64,000 nucleotides of DNA from JOPF136 sp963773835 (GTDB taxonomy: Bacteria; Acidobacteriota; Terriglobia; Acidiferrales; UBA7541). The position numbers were made by a program, and so were the translations under genes. Where the stretch lies: positions 558,001 through 622,000 of the forward strand of contig CAVZCQ010000004.1 in assembly GCA_963773835.1 (NCBI GenBank), in the 5' to 3' direction. The notes beneath the pieces are model-generated. The model was not told the origin of the DNA. It worked only from the letters and a program-made list of their open reading frames with translations, and did no database searches. Positions 1 to 8,033 of this stretch are shown here, piece by piece (positions within the stretch are counted from its first letter, which is position 1; each line of letters begins with the position of its first letter).

Positions 1-1321
1 CCCGAATCGTGCCGTCGAACAGAAACGTATCCTGCATGACCACGCCGAGCTGGTGCCGGTAGGAATCCAGGCTCACCATGGAAAGGTCCACGCCGTCCAC
101 GCGCACAGCTCCCGCCGTCGGCACATAGAACGCGGCAATCAATCCGATGATGGTGGATTTCCCCGCGCCCGACGGCCCCACCAGCGCCGTCACCGTCCCC
201 GGCTCCGCCCGCAGGCTGATGTCGTCCAGCACCTGCTTTGAGGCGTCATAGGAAAAACTCACGGCATCGAACTCCACCAGGCCGCGAACCTCGTCCAGCG
301 CGCGCGTCCGCCGCGGGTCCTCGTCCTCCGGCCGCTCGCGCAGCACTTCGTGTGTGCGCTCGAGCCCCGCCAGCGCCTCTGTGATTTGCGTCCCGATGCC
401 CACGATTTGGAACATCGGCGCCACCAGCATGGCCAGGAACGCGGTGTAGGTCACCAGCGAGCCCAGTGTCATCGTTCCGGCCAGAATCTGCCGTGCCCCG
501 ATGTACATGATGGTCGCGCTCACCAGTCCCAGAAGCACGCTCGCAGTGAGGTTCATCAGCGACATAGCTGTGAGCGTCTGCAGCACGTTGTCCAGCAGCC
601 GTTGCACGCCGGCCGAAAACACTCCCGCCTCACGCGCTTCTGCGCGGTAGCCTTTCACCACCCGGATGCCGCCCAGAGTCTCCGTCAGCCGTCCGGTCAC
701 TTCCCCCTGGATTTTCGGCCGGACGCGAAACATCGGCCGAATTTTGCTCAGGGCCTGCTTCATGGCCACGCCCAGAACCAGCAGAAACGCCATGGCCACC
801 AGCGTCATCGTCGCGCTGATGCGCATCAGGATGGCCAGGGCAAACACGGAGGTCAGCAGAGCGCCGGCAAATTCCACCATCCCGGTACCGATCAGGTTCC
901 GGACTCCCTCCACGTCGCTCATGATCCGCGACACGAGCACGCCCGTTTTGTTCGCGTCGTAATACGCCACGGGCAGCCGTCCCACGTGCTCCTGCACCTG
1001 CCGCCGCATGTCCGCAATCAGCCGCTGCGCGGCCTTCGACAACATCTGCGTCAATCCGTACGACGAGATGCCCTGTACGACCGTCGCGCAAATCACCGCC
1101 CCCACCAGGGGCACGAGCAGCGCCACGTGACGTTTTCCCAGCACGTCGTCGATCAGGAATTTCGTAGATGCCGGGAGCACCAGCCCCGCCAGCCGGTTCA
1201 CTAGCATGAGCACGAATCCCACGCCCAGCAGAGCCCGCCGCGGGCGCACCAGCGCCCACACTTCGGGCAGCATCTCCCGGAGACTCGGCTTCGGTTTTTC
1301 TTTTGTGGGTTCGGGCGTCAT
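1..1321 (-). CDS. ABC exporter, fused permease-ATPase (MsbA/lipid-multidrug type), 3' end cut by window edge
   Basis: Half-transporter with a membrane domain followed by an ATPase domain, expected to work as an inner-membrane homodimer. About 440 residues are present, starting at an ATG at 1321 (MTPEPTKEKPKPSLREM). The N-terminal part has ABC-exporter transmembrane segments and the typical stretch VAYYDANKTGVLVSRIMSDV. The Walker A motif GPSGAGKST is near residue 380 (about 150-190) and the Q-loop VVMQDTFLFDGTIR is at the window edge. The ABC signature, Walker B and switch His lie outside the window. The family exports lipid A, other lipids or drugs; the substrate cannot be told from this fragment. 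It is divergent from the TonB-like gene at 1643. Confidence 0.93.
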   Translation of the reverse strand, partial: MTPEPTKEKPKPSLREMLPEVWALVRPRRALLGVGFVLMLVNRLAGLVLPASTKFLIDDVLGKRHVALLVPLVGAVICATVVQGISSYGLTQMLSKAAQRLIADMRRQVQEHVGRLPVAYYDANKTGVLVSRIMSDVEGVRNLIGTGMVEFAGALLTSVFALAILMRISATMTLVAMAFLLVLGVAMKQALSKIRPMFRVRPKIQGEVTGRLTETLGGIRVVKGYRAEAREAGVFSAGVQRLLDNVLQTLTAMSLMNLTASVLLGLVSATIMYIGARQILAGTMTLGSLVTYTAFLAMLVAPMFQIVGIGTQITEALAGLERTHEVLRERPEDEDPRRTRALDEVRGLVEFDAVSFSYDASKQVLDDISLRAEPGTVTALVGPSGAGKSTIIGLIAAFYVPTAGAVRVDGVDLSMVSLDSYRHQLGVVMQDTFLFDGTIR

Positions 1322-1642
1322 CAACCAGTCCGCGCCGCGGTTGCGCTGCCCCCGGCGCGATGCTTCAGAATGACACACCGGGCCAGATTTCTGAAATCCA
1401 TGAGGCGCAGTGGTTTCATGTTACCGGGAACTCCCGCTTGCTCCTGTGCGCGCTCCCCGCGCATCCCCGCTCCGGCGCGACGGCCGGCATCAGGGTCCGC
1501 CGTGAGCGCAATTCTCTGGGTTTGTCTCCGGGCGTGCTAGCATTCCGGGAACAGGCGAGTGGACCCCGGGGTTTACTGCCAACTGCGCTCCCGGCCCCGA
1601 CAAAACGAATGCGGTACGGGGCTCCGCCGGATTGGAGGATTC
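1322..1642. other. Intergenic region between two divergent genes
   Basis: 321 bases between the ABC exporter start and the TonB/DUF2059 gene. It must carry promoters for both. I could not identify a convincing -35/-10 pair, RNA gene or repeat. A Shine-Dalgarno-like GGAGGA lies at about 1634-1639 before the right-hand gene. Confidence 0.6.
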
Positions 1643-2647
1643 ATGAAAACGTCCCTGTTTCTCCTCGGCCTGGTTTTGTGCGCTTGTCTCGCAGCGGCGG
1701 CACAATCCAGTCCCCCGCAACCTCCTAATACGCCAGCCGCTTCGTCCGCGCCGTCTCCGGTGGTCGAGCCACCGAAAATCGATCCGGAGAAGGAAGCCAG
1801 CATCCGCCGACTGCTCGACCTGATGGGCAGCACGACGCAATTGCGCGCCGTGATGGAACAAGGGGTGGCGCGGATGAAACCACTGTTAGTCGAGATTCTT
1901 CCTCCCGGCGAATATCGTGAACAGCTTGCGGAATTGGTTCTGGAAAAATACAAGGCCAGGTTCCCCACCGAGATGCTAAATGAAGCAGTGATTCCCATCT
2001 ACGACAGGTACTTCAGCCTCGAAGAGATCCGAGGCCTCATCCAGTTCTATGAATCTCCGCTCGGCAGGAAAGAAAATTCCGTGATGGCACAAATGATCCC
2101 AGAGATCTCCAAGATGAGCGCGGACATCGCGCAGCGGGTGAACCGGGAGGCTATGCGTGATGTCCTGAACGAGCATCCGGAACTGAAGGCCGCCCTCCAG
2201 GCTGCCTACGCGGCTTCCAATTCAACTCCGGATGGAGTGCCGGGTGGCATACCCGGCGGAGTGCGCGGTGGCGTCCTTGGCGGCGAGCGGGGTGGAGCGA
2301 CGGACGCTCCCCCGCCGCCGGCACCGCCCGGCGGCGTAAGGCGCATCCGCGTCAGCGCCGGGGTCCAGGAAGCAAAAATCATCAACAAAGTTGCGCCGGT
2401 CTATCCCCCACTGGCTCGCCAGGCGCGCATTCAAGGCACGGTGAAACTCCATGCCATTATCGGGACAGATGGGACCATCGAACAGCTCGAAGTCGTCTCT
2501 GGCCATCCACTTCTCATTCGGGCCGCCACGGATGCGGTGAAGCAATGGCGCTATAAGCCGACGCTTCTTGAAGACCAGCCCGTCATGGTCGAGACGTATA
2601 TTGACGTGATCTTTGGGCTCGGCGAGAAGCCGCCACAGCCCCAGTGA
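1643..2647 (+). CDS. Exported protein: DUF2059 domain joined to a TonB C-terminal domain
   Basis: 334 residues. The ATG at 1643 is chosen because GGAGGA sits just upstream and the product then begins with a signal sequence (MKTSLFLLGLVLCACLAAAA); L-C-A-C could be a lipobox. Residues 50-170 resemble DUF2059, including RYFSLEEIRGLIQFYESPLGRK. Residues 198-218 are a Gly-Gly-Val/Ile repeat linker and 222-230 are Pro-rich. Residues 246-325 are a TonB C-terminal domain (KVAPVYPPLARQARIQGTV ... AVKQWRYKPTLL). TonB domains normally contact outer-membrane receptors across the periplasm. Here there is no clear N-terminal membrane anchor beyond the signal sequence, so energy transduction is doubtful and the domain may serve another periplasmic role. 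Confidence 0.85.
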   Translation: MKTSLFLLGLVLCACLAAAAQSSPPQPPNTPAASSAPSPVVEPPKIDPEKEASIRRLLDLMGSTTQLRAVMEQGVARMKPLLVEILPPGEYREQLAELVLEKYKARFPTEMLNEAVIPIYDRYFSLEEIRGLIQFYESPLGRKENSVMAQMIPEISKMSADIAQRVNREAMRDVLNEHPELKAALQAAYAASNSTPDGVPGGIPGGVRGGVLGGERGGATDAPPPPAPPGGVRRIRVSAGVQEAKIINKVAPVYPPLARQARIQGTVKLHAIIGTDGTIEQLEVVSGHPLLIRAATDAVKQWRYKPTLLEDQPVMVETYIDVIFGLGEKPPQPQ

Positions 2648-2763
2648 AGCAGCGCGTGGACGTGTGAGAGTTCGAGCAACGCGGGGCCCAAAATGGGCCG
2701 CCGGTCGGCCAGCCCGTTCGCCTTTTGTTTGCCTATGGGCTCCGTTTTTCTCTTATTGATTGC

Positions 2764-2792
2764 TTGACGCGCCCATGCCGCTTTCCTAGACT
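2764..2792 (+). promoter_or_regulatory. Sigma-70-type promoter of the carD-like gene
   Basis: TTGACG (2764-2769) and TAGACT (2787-2792) are separated by exactly 17 bases. Transcription would start near 2799. That is downstream of the upstream in-frame ATG at 2795, which supports the later ATG at 2822 as the true start. Confidence 0.7.
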
Positions 2793-2821
2793 GGATGTAT
2801 CTGATCGGGGGCTTTCGACTC

Positions 2822-3346
2822 ATGGACTTCAGGCTCGGAGAGAAGGTTGTCTATCCCAACCACGGCGTCGGCGTCATCGAACAAATCAGCTATGGAGTCC
2901 TCAACGGCCGCACCGAAAAATACTTCATGTTGCGGGTCGTATCCAGCGGCCTGCGCGTGATGGTGCCGCACTCCAACGTGCAGGCTGTCGGACTGCGTCC
3001 CGTGATCCGCTCCAACGAGGCTGGCCGCATCCTCACCCATCTGGAAAACTCGAAATGCGGCTGCCATCACGATTGGAAGCACCGCTTTAAGGAGAACTCG
3101 GAGCGGATGCGCACCGGGTCGCTCTACGAAGTGGCCACCGTTCTGAAAAGCCTGGTTTCCCTCAGCCGCTCCAAGCCGCTCTCCTTCCGCGAGAAGAAAA
3201 TGCTGGAGCGCGCGCGCCACCTGCTCATCAGCGAACTGGCCACCGCGCGCAACTCGCCCGAAGATGCGGTGGTAGACAGCGTCACAAAGGCCTTGGCGAA
3301 GAGCAAACTTTCGCTGCCACCTGCAGGCGAGAGTCTTCCCGATTGA
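2822..3346 (+). CDS. carD: CarD/CdnL family RNA polymerase-binding regulator
   Basis: 174 residues from the ATG at 2822. The N-terminal 60 residues form a CarD/TRCF RNA-polymerase interaction domain (FRLGEKVVYPNHGVGVIEQI). The C-terminal half is helical and basic (SLYEVATVLKSLVSLSRSKP, then a KKMLERARHLL helix), as in CdnL/CarD proteins that stabilise open promoter complexes. An insertion-like segment K-C-G-C-H-H-D-W lies near residue 78 and is worth noting because it could bind metal. An alternative start at 2795 would place the codon before the predicted transcription start, so it was not used. The gene is convergent with the hydantoinase pair; a degenerate palindromic repeat lies at 3378-3415. 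Confidence 0.93.
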   Translation: MDFRLGEKVVYPNHGVGVIEQISYGVLNGRTEKYFMLRVVSSGLRVMVPHSNVQAVGLRPVIRSNEAGRILTHLENSKCGCHHDWKHRFKENSERMRTGSLYEVATVLKSLVSLSRSKPLSFREKKMLERARHLLISELATARNSPEDAVVDSVTKALAKSKLSLPPAGESLPD

Positions 3347-3377
3347 CCCGGCCGCGTCAATCGCCAGCGCGAAGCCC

Positions 3378-3415
3378 TTTGACTGCGAGAGGCGCGGGCC
3401 GCCTGTAACCTTTCC
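3378..3415 (+). repeat. Degenerate copy of the AGGC/GCCT hairpin repeat family
   Basis: Contains TTTGACTGCGAGAGGC, then GCCTGTAACCTTTC. The left arm matches the copy at 63948-63980 and the right arm matches the copy at 35483-35517, so only AGGC/GCCT still pairs. It sits between the convergent 3' ends of carD and the hydantoinase B gene. Confidence 0.6.
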
Positions 3416-3455
3416 CCGACTCCCGCCGCGGGGCGCCCGCAGCCTCGTCCAACAC

Positions 3456-5045
3456 TCAGCGGCTTCGCTTTCCCCATCCCCCTCCGCCCGGCGTTTCGAT
3501 CCTCAGCACATCTCCTCTCTCCACCTGCAGGCTGACCTTCGACGGCAATCGGCGCCGGCGCCCCGCGCGGATCAGGGTATTGCGCCCCGGCGCTCCCGCC
3601 GAACCTCCCGCCAGCCCGTAGGGGCCAATCCTCCGCCGGTCCGAGAGCAGGCTCGCCTCCGCCGCGGCCAGGAACTCCACCTCGCGGACGATCCCATCTC
3701 CCCCGCGCCACTGCCCTGCTCCCCCGGATCCCCGCCGCAGCGCGTACTGCCGCACCCGGACGGGATAGGCGTGCTCCAGCACCTCTACCGGCGTATTCAG
3801 CGAATTCGTCATGTGCGTGTGCATGCCGGAAATGCCGTCGCGTCCCGGCCGCGCTCCCATCCCGCCGGCGATCGTTTCGTAGTAGGCAAACGCGCGCCCC
3901 GTCTGCGGGTCCGTCCCACCGAAGGAAAGATTGTTCATGGTGCCCTGCGACGCAGCAGGCACGCGCTGCGGCAGCGCCCGGGCGAGCGCGCGCAGCAGCG
4001 TATCCACAATCCGCTGCGACGTTTCCACGTTTCCGCCCGCCACCGCGCACGGCGGCCGCGCGTTCACCACTGTCCCCAGCGGCGCAATCACCTGGATCGC
4101 CCTCAGCAACCCCGCCGTGGCCGGCACCTGCTCGTCCAGAAGGCATCGAAAAACGTAATAGACTGCGGACACGGTAATGGCCTCCACCGCATTGACGCTC
4201 CCCGCACACTCCGGGGCCGAGCCCGTGAAATCCGCGCGCGCCCGCCCGCCGCGCACCGTAATCGCCACGCGGATCCGCACCGGAGCGTCCGAAATTCCGT
4301 CGTCGTCCAGGAAATCCTCCGCAACATAGCGCCCCGCCGGGATCCCCCGCAGCGTGGCCCGCATCATGCGCTCGGAATAGTCCAGCAAGTGCCCCGCGTA
4401 CGCCGCCACTTCCCGCAGCCCGTACCGCGCAACGATTTCTTCCAGCCGCCGCGCTCCCGTCCGGCACGCTGCGATTTGTGCCGTCAGGTCGCCCTGGCGC
4501 TCCTCCGGCGTCCGCACGTTGGCCATCACCAATGCCAGAACGTCGCGGTCGATTTCTCCTCCGCGGCAGAGTTTCACCGGCGGAATGCGTACTCCCTCCG
4601 CAAAGATTTCCCGCGTGAGCGACATGGACCCCGCCTGCGTCCCGCCCACATCGGCATGGTGCGCGCGACTCGAAACGTAAAACTGCGGCTTCCCGCCCGA
4701 GGCTCCGCGAGCGCCTGCGAAAACGGGCATCACCAGGGTAATGTCCGGCAGATGCGTTCCCCCAGCGTACGGATCGTTCAGCATGGCCACATCTCCGCGA
4801 TGGAGCGGAAACGCGGCGAGGGCCGCGGCCACCGACATCGGCATCGAGCCCAGATGCACCGGCATGTGGTCGCCCATGGCAAGCGCCTGGCCGCGCGCGT
4901 CGAACACCGCGCACGAATAATCCCGCCGCTCTTTGATGTTGGGGGAAAACGCCGAACGCCGCAGCGCGGCGCCCATTTCCTCCGCCACCGAATGGAAGAG
5001 GTTCTTCAAAATTTCCAGGCGAATCGGATCCACGCGCGCGCTCAT
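3456..5045 (-). CDS. hyuB: Hydantoinase B / 5-oxoprolinase beta-type subunit
   Basis: 529 residues. HyuB-type subunits work with HyuA in ATP-dependent opening of hydantoins, 5-oxoproline or related rings (some relatives are acetone or acetophenone carboxylases). Family features visible are DPIRLEILKNLFHSVAEEMG at the N-terminus, LNDPYAGGTHLPDITLV, and a His-rich SSRAHHADVGGTQAGS stretch. The length is normal. The start at 5045 overlaps the hyuA stop as ATGA (5045-5042), implying translational coupling. A longer frame would begin inside hyuA and was rejected. The substrate cannot be assigned from sequence alone. Confidence 0.92.
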   Translation of the reverse strand: MSARVDPIRLEILKNLFHSVAEEMGAALRRSAFSPNIKERRDYSCAVFDARGQALAMGDHMPVHLGSMPMSVAAALAAFPLHRGDVAMLNDPYAGGTHLPDITLVMPVFAGARGASGGKPQFYVSSRAHHADVGGTQAGSMSLTREIFAEGVRIPPVKLCRGGEIDRDVLALVMANVRTPEERQGDLTAQIAACRTGARRLEEIVARYGLREVAAYAGHLLDYSERMMRATLRGIPAGRYVAEDFLDDDGISDAPVRIRVAITVRGGRARADFTGSAPECAGSVNAVEAITVSAVYYVFRCLLDEQVPATAGLLRAIQVIAPLGTVVNARPPCAVAGGNVETSQRIVDTLLRALARALPQRVPAASQGTMNNLSFGGTDPQTGRAFAYYETIAGGMGARPGRDGISGMHTHMTNSLNTPVEVLEHAYPVRVRQYALRRGSGGAGQWRGGDGIVREVEFLAAAEASLLSDRRRIGPYGLAGGSAGAPGRNTLIRAGRRRRLPSKVSLQVERGDVLRIETPGGGGWGKRSR

Positions 5046-7069
5046 CGTTTTTCCGGCTCCAGCACCAGATTCCCGAATGCGTCCACACGCCCTTTCCATC
5101 CCGGGGCCACAAACGTAGTCGCTCCGTATTCGCCCACCACTGCCGGTCCCCGCATCCGGTTCCCGGCCAGAAGCAGCGTCCGGTCATAGAACGCGGCCTC
5201 GGCCCATCTGCCACCCGCAAAAATGCGCCGCCGCTGTGCAACCGCCGCCGTCGGCGATGCTCCCCCGCGGGCCACGCGGTCCAGATCCGGTTTCGGCGTC
5301 AGCCCCGCCAACCGCGTCCGCACGTTTACCACTTCCACCCCCCGCGACGCGTCCGAATGCCCGTAGCGCTGCTGGTGCAGGCGATGGAAAGCGGCCACAT
5401 AATCTCCGGCCGCCGAAATCGTCAGTTCATATCCCTGTCCCGCATAGCGGCAATCGAGAAACCGCTCCACGCGCATTTGCGCCCGCGCGCGAAATCCCTC
5501 CTGCGCCAGCTCTCGCGCTCCCGCGCGTTCGATTTCCGCAAACGCCACCGCCAGCCGGCGCCGCGTTTCCCGCGACGGCAGTCCCGCGAGTTGCACCGTC
5601 CGCACATACTCTTTCACGACGTCGGCGCGAAGAATTCCCAGCGCCGAGAGCCCTCCCGGGAGCCGTGGCACCAGCACGCGCGGCAACCGCAGAGCCGCGG
5701 CCAGTTCGCAGCCGTGCAATCCGCCCGCCCCGCCGAACGCCACCAGCGTGTAGTCGCGCGGGTCGTGCCCGCGCTCGATGGAAATCACGCGGATGGCTTT
5801 CTCCATCACCGCATTGGCGACTTCCACGATTCCCTGCGCGAACTCCTCGACCGTGCCCGGTCCCGCCGGCGCTGCGCGCAGCACGCTCTCCAGCGCTCGC
5901 CGCGCTCGCCTCGCGTCCAGACGGAACTCCCCGCGCAGAAAGCCCTCCGGGGAAATCCGTCCCAGCACCAGTTGCGCGTCCGTCACCGTCGGCCGCTCGC
6001 CGCGCCCGTAGCACGCCGGCCCCGGGTCCGCTCCCGCGCTCTCCGGCCCCACGCGCAGCGCGCCGGCCCGGTCGAACCGCGCCAGCGACCCTCCCCCCGC
6101 CCCGACCGTGTGAATGTCCAGCACCGGCACAGCCACTGGCAGCCCCGCCACCACCGCTTCGTTCGTCGCCTGCGGCGCGCCATCGAGCAGCGCCACGTCC
6201 GTGGACGTGCCGCCCATATCGAAACTGATCACCCGGTGGAAACCCGCGACTCCCGCCACATACTCCGCACCCAGGACCCCGCCCGCGGGACCGGAAAGGA
6301 TCGTGCGCACCGGCTCCCGCGCTGCCGCCTGCGCCGAGACGATTCCTCCGTTCGACTGCATCACCCGCATGCGCGCCGCTCCCCGCGAGCCCCACGCCGT
6401 TGCCGCGCGCCGCGACGCGTGCCCGAGATATTCCCCCATCACGGGAATCAGGTACGCGTTCACCACGGTCGTCGCCGTGCGCTCGAACTCCCGGAACTCC
6501 GGAAGCACCTCGCAGGAAAGCGTCGCCGGAATCCCCGCCGCTGCGAGCGCTGCTCCCATCTCGCGTTCGTGCGCCGGATTGGCATACGAAAACAGCAGGC
6601 ATACCGCCACGGCCTCCGCGCCCGCGGCTCGCGCAGCCCTCGCCGCTCGCGCCAGTTCCCGCCGCGCCGGCCGCAGCAACACGCGTCCCCCTGGCCCCAT
6701 GCGTTCCCGAAGCCCGATCCGCCGCTCGTGCGGCACCAGCGGGGCCGGACGCTCCACAAACCAGTCGTAGAGCCGCGGACGGGCCTGCCGCCCGATTTCC
6801 AGCACGTCTTCGAGTCCAGCAGTAGTCACCAGCGCGACGCGCCCGCCGCGGCGCTCGAGCAGCGCGTTGGTCCCCACTGTGGTGCCGTAGAGCAGTTCGA
6901 GCGGCGCGCCCGCCGCCCGGGGGTGTTCCGACAAAACGCGTGCCAGGATGTGCGCGATGGCATCCGCCGGATTTCTCGGCGTCGAAGGAACTTTCAGGAT
7001 GGTGAGCCGGCCGCCGGCTACGAAGACGGCGTCCGTAAACGTTCCGCCGGAATCCACAGCGATGCGCAT
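5042..7069 (-). CDS. hyuA: Hydantoinase A / N-methylhydantoinase-type subunit
   Basis: 675 residues, the usual length. It has an ASKHA-type nucleotide-binding fold: first phosphate loop MRIAVDSGGTFTDAVF, second SFDMGGTSTDVALL, plus the family signatures YGTTVGTNALLERRGG and AGADPGPACYGRG. It is expected to be the ATP-using subunit of a cytoplasmic complex with the next gene, with which it overlaps by four bases. No transporter or racemase gene is adjacent, so hydantoin, oxoproline and carboxylase-type substrates all remain possible. Upstream, 7159-7186 carries a short dispersed repeat. Confidence 0.92.
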   Translation of the reverse strand: MRIAVDSGGTFTDAVFVAGGRLTILKVPSTPRNPADAIAHILARVLSEHPRAAGAPLELLYGTTVGTNALLERRGGRVALVTTAGLEDVLEIGRQARPRLYDWFVERPAPLVPHERRIGLRERMGPGGRVLLRPARRELARAARAARAAGAEAVAVCLLFSYANPAHEREMGAALAAAGIPATLSCEVLPEFREFERTATTVVNAYLIPVMGEYLGHASRRAATAWGSRGAARMRVMQSNGGIVSAQAAAREPVRTILSGPAGGVLGAEYVAGVAGFHRVISFDMGGTSTDVALLDGAPQATNEAVVAGLPVAVPVLDIHTVGAGGGSLARFDRAGALRVGPESAGADPGPACYGRGERPTVTDAQLVLGRISPEGFLRGEFRLDARRARRALESVLRAAPAGPGTVEEFAQGIVEVANAVMEKAIRVISIERGHDPRDYTLVAFGGAGGLHGCELAAALRLPRVLVPRLPGGLSALGILRADVVKEYVRTVQLAGLPSRETRRRLAVAFAEIERAGARELAQEGFRARAQMRVERFLDCRYAGQGYELTISAAGDYVAAFHRLHQQRYGHSDASRGVEVVNVRTRLAGLTPKPDLDRVARGGASPTAAVAQRRRIFAGGRWAEAAFYDRTLLLAGNRMRGPAVVGEYGATTFVAPGWKGRVDAFGNLVLEPEKR

Positions 7070-7158
7070 GATCTGGAGGTCAGAGGTCGGAAGTGTGAGG
7101 TTGGACCGAATCCCAGCGCAATAGGGAATTTCACCCGGCCTGCCGGCTATCCTCGCGT

Positions 7159-7186
7159 GCTGTCATCCCGAACGCAGCTAGGATTT
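7159..7186 (+). repeat. Dispersed TGTCATCCCGA-type intergenic repeat
   Basis: Begins CTGTCATCCCGAACGC and ends with a GGAT-type motif. A related element is at 53744-53782. Elements of this look are scattered between genes in many bacterial genomes. No function is visible here. Confidence 0.5.
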
Positions 7187-7209
7187 GCCACTTCCCCGGC
7201 AGCCATTAC

Positions 7210-7719
7210 CTATTTCTTCCGTCCCAGCAGCGCCTCCACCTGCCGCAGGTGGTTCAGGTCGTGCCCGGCCATCATGTTCACGATCATTTCGATCGACTCT
7301 TCGCCCCGCTCGGCATGCATCCCGAAATGTTTCCACTGTTCCGGACGCAGCCGGCGCAGCCATTCCAGGTTAGCCTCGCGCACCGCGCGATAGAGCGCCA
7401 GCGATTTCTTCGCGTCGCGTCCCGCGTAATTTCCCGCCGCCGCCCAGGAGTCCTGGTCGAAAGCCTGAATGGGCGTTCCCGGCGACCCCACGATGGCCCG
7501 CATCCGGTAGCCCACCACGATTTCCGTCTCCGAAAGGTGCGCCACAATTTCGTTCACCGACCATTTCCCCGGCGCTGGCCGCCGCGCCAGCCGCTGCCGC
7601 GTGGCCCCGCGCATCAATTTTGCCAGCCGGGCGGGCGCGCCTGCCTGTACTTTCAGAGCGTCCTGTCCTTCCAGATTCTTCAAGATTCTCTTGCGGTACT
7701 CTGCCGGTGTTTCCTGCAT
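7210..7719 (-). CDS. DinB/YfiT-like four-helix metalloprotein
   Basis: 169 residues, with the start at 7719 chosen for the GGAGG upstream. DinB-superfamily proteins are four-helix bundles that bind a metal through three His. Candidates are H61 (NEIVAHLSETE), H153 and H157 (AGHDLNHLRQVE), in the expected spacing. The W-S-V-N-E-I-V-A-H motif is typical. Some members act in thiol transfer or stress response, but the role of this one is unknown. It is divergent from the permease at 8034. Confidence 0.87.
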   Translation of the reverse strand: MQETPAEYRKRILKNLEGQDALKVQAGAPARLAKLMRGATRQRLARRPAPGKWSVNEIVAHLSETEIVVGYRMRAIVGSPGTPIQAFDQDSWAAAGNYAGRDAKKSLALYRAVREANLEWLRRLRPEQWKHFGMHAERGEESIEMIVNMMAGHDLNHLRQVEALLGRKK

Positions 7720-8033
7720 TTCTCGTCCTCCCGCTTCGACTGTAGAAATTCGAGCGGCGCAGCGATAGAGCCGAATTGGACGGCCATCAGCCTTCTGCGG
7801 TTTCATGCACTCCCCTGCCCGGAGCGATTCCCGGGCAACTGGGACGCTCGGGGCTAAAGACTTGTGTCCGTTTCAGGGACGCGCCATCCCACGGCCGGGC
7901 ACCCCCTGCCGCTGCGGAACAAAACAAAGCCAACAACCGTATGAAAACAGTGTAGATAGCCGTGTGGCGGCTGGTTACTGGTTTGCTCGCCAATCACGAT
8001 ACAGGTGGGCCTCGAAAGCCCCGGGGAGGCTGC
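7720..8033. other. Intergenic region between divergent DinB and permease genes
   Basis: 314 bases. No gene, RNA or repeat recognised. A purine-rich GGGGAGG precedes the permease start. Permeases of this class in Acidobacteriota are often preceded by a PadR regulator; none is present here. Confidence 0.5.

Noticed and set aside
2795..2821. Upstream ATG for the CarD gene
   Set aside because: It would lie before the predicted transcription start of the promoter at 2764-2792.
5357..7393. 678-codon plus-strand frame opposite hyuA
   Set aside because: Arg/His/Pro-rich antisense artefact; hyuA on the minus strand has all family motifs.
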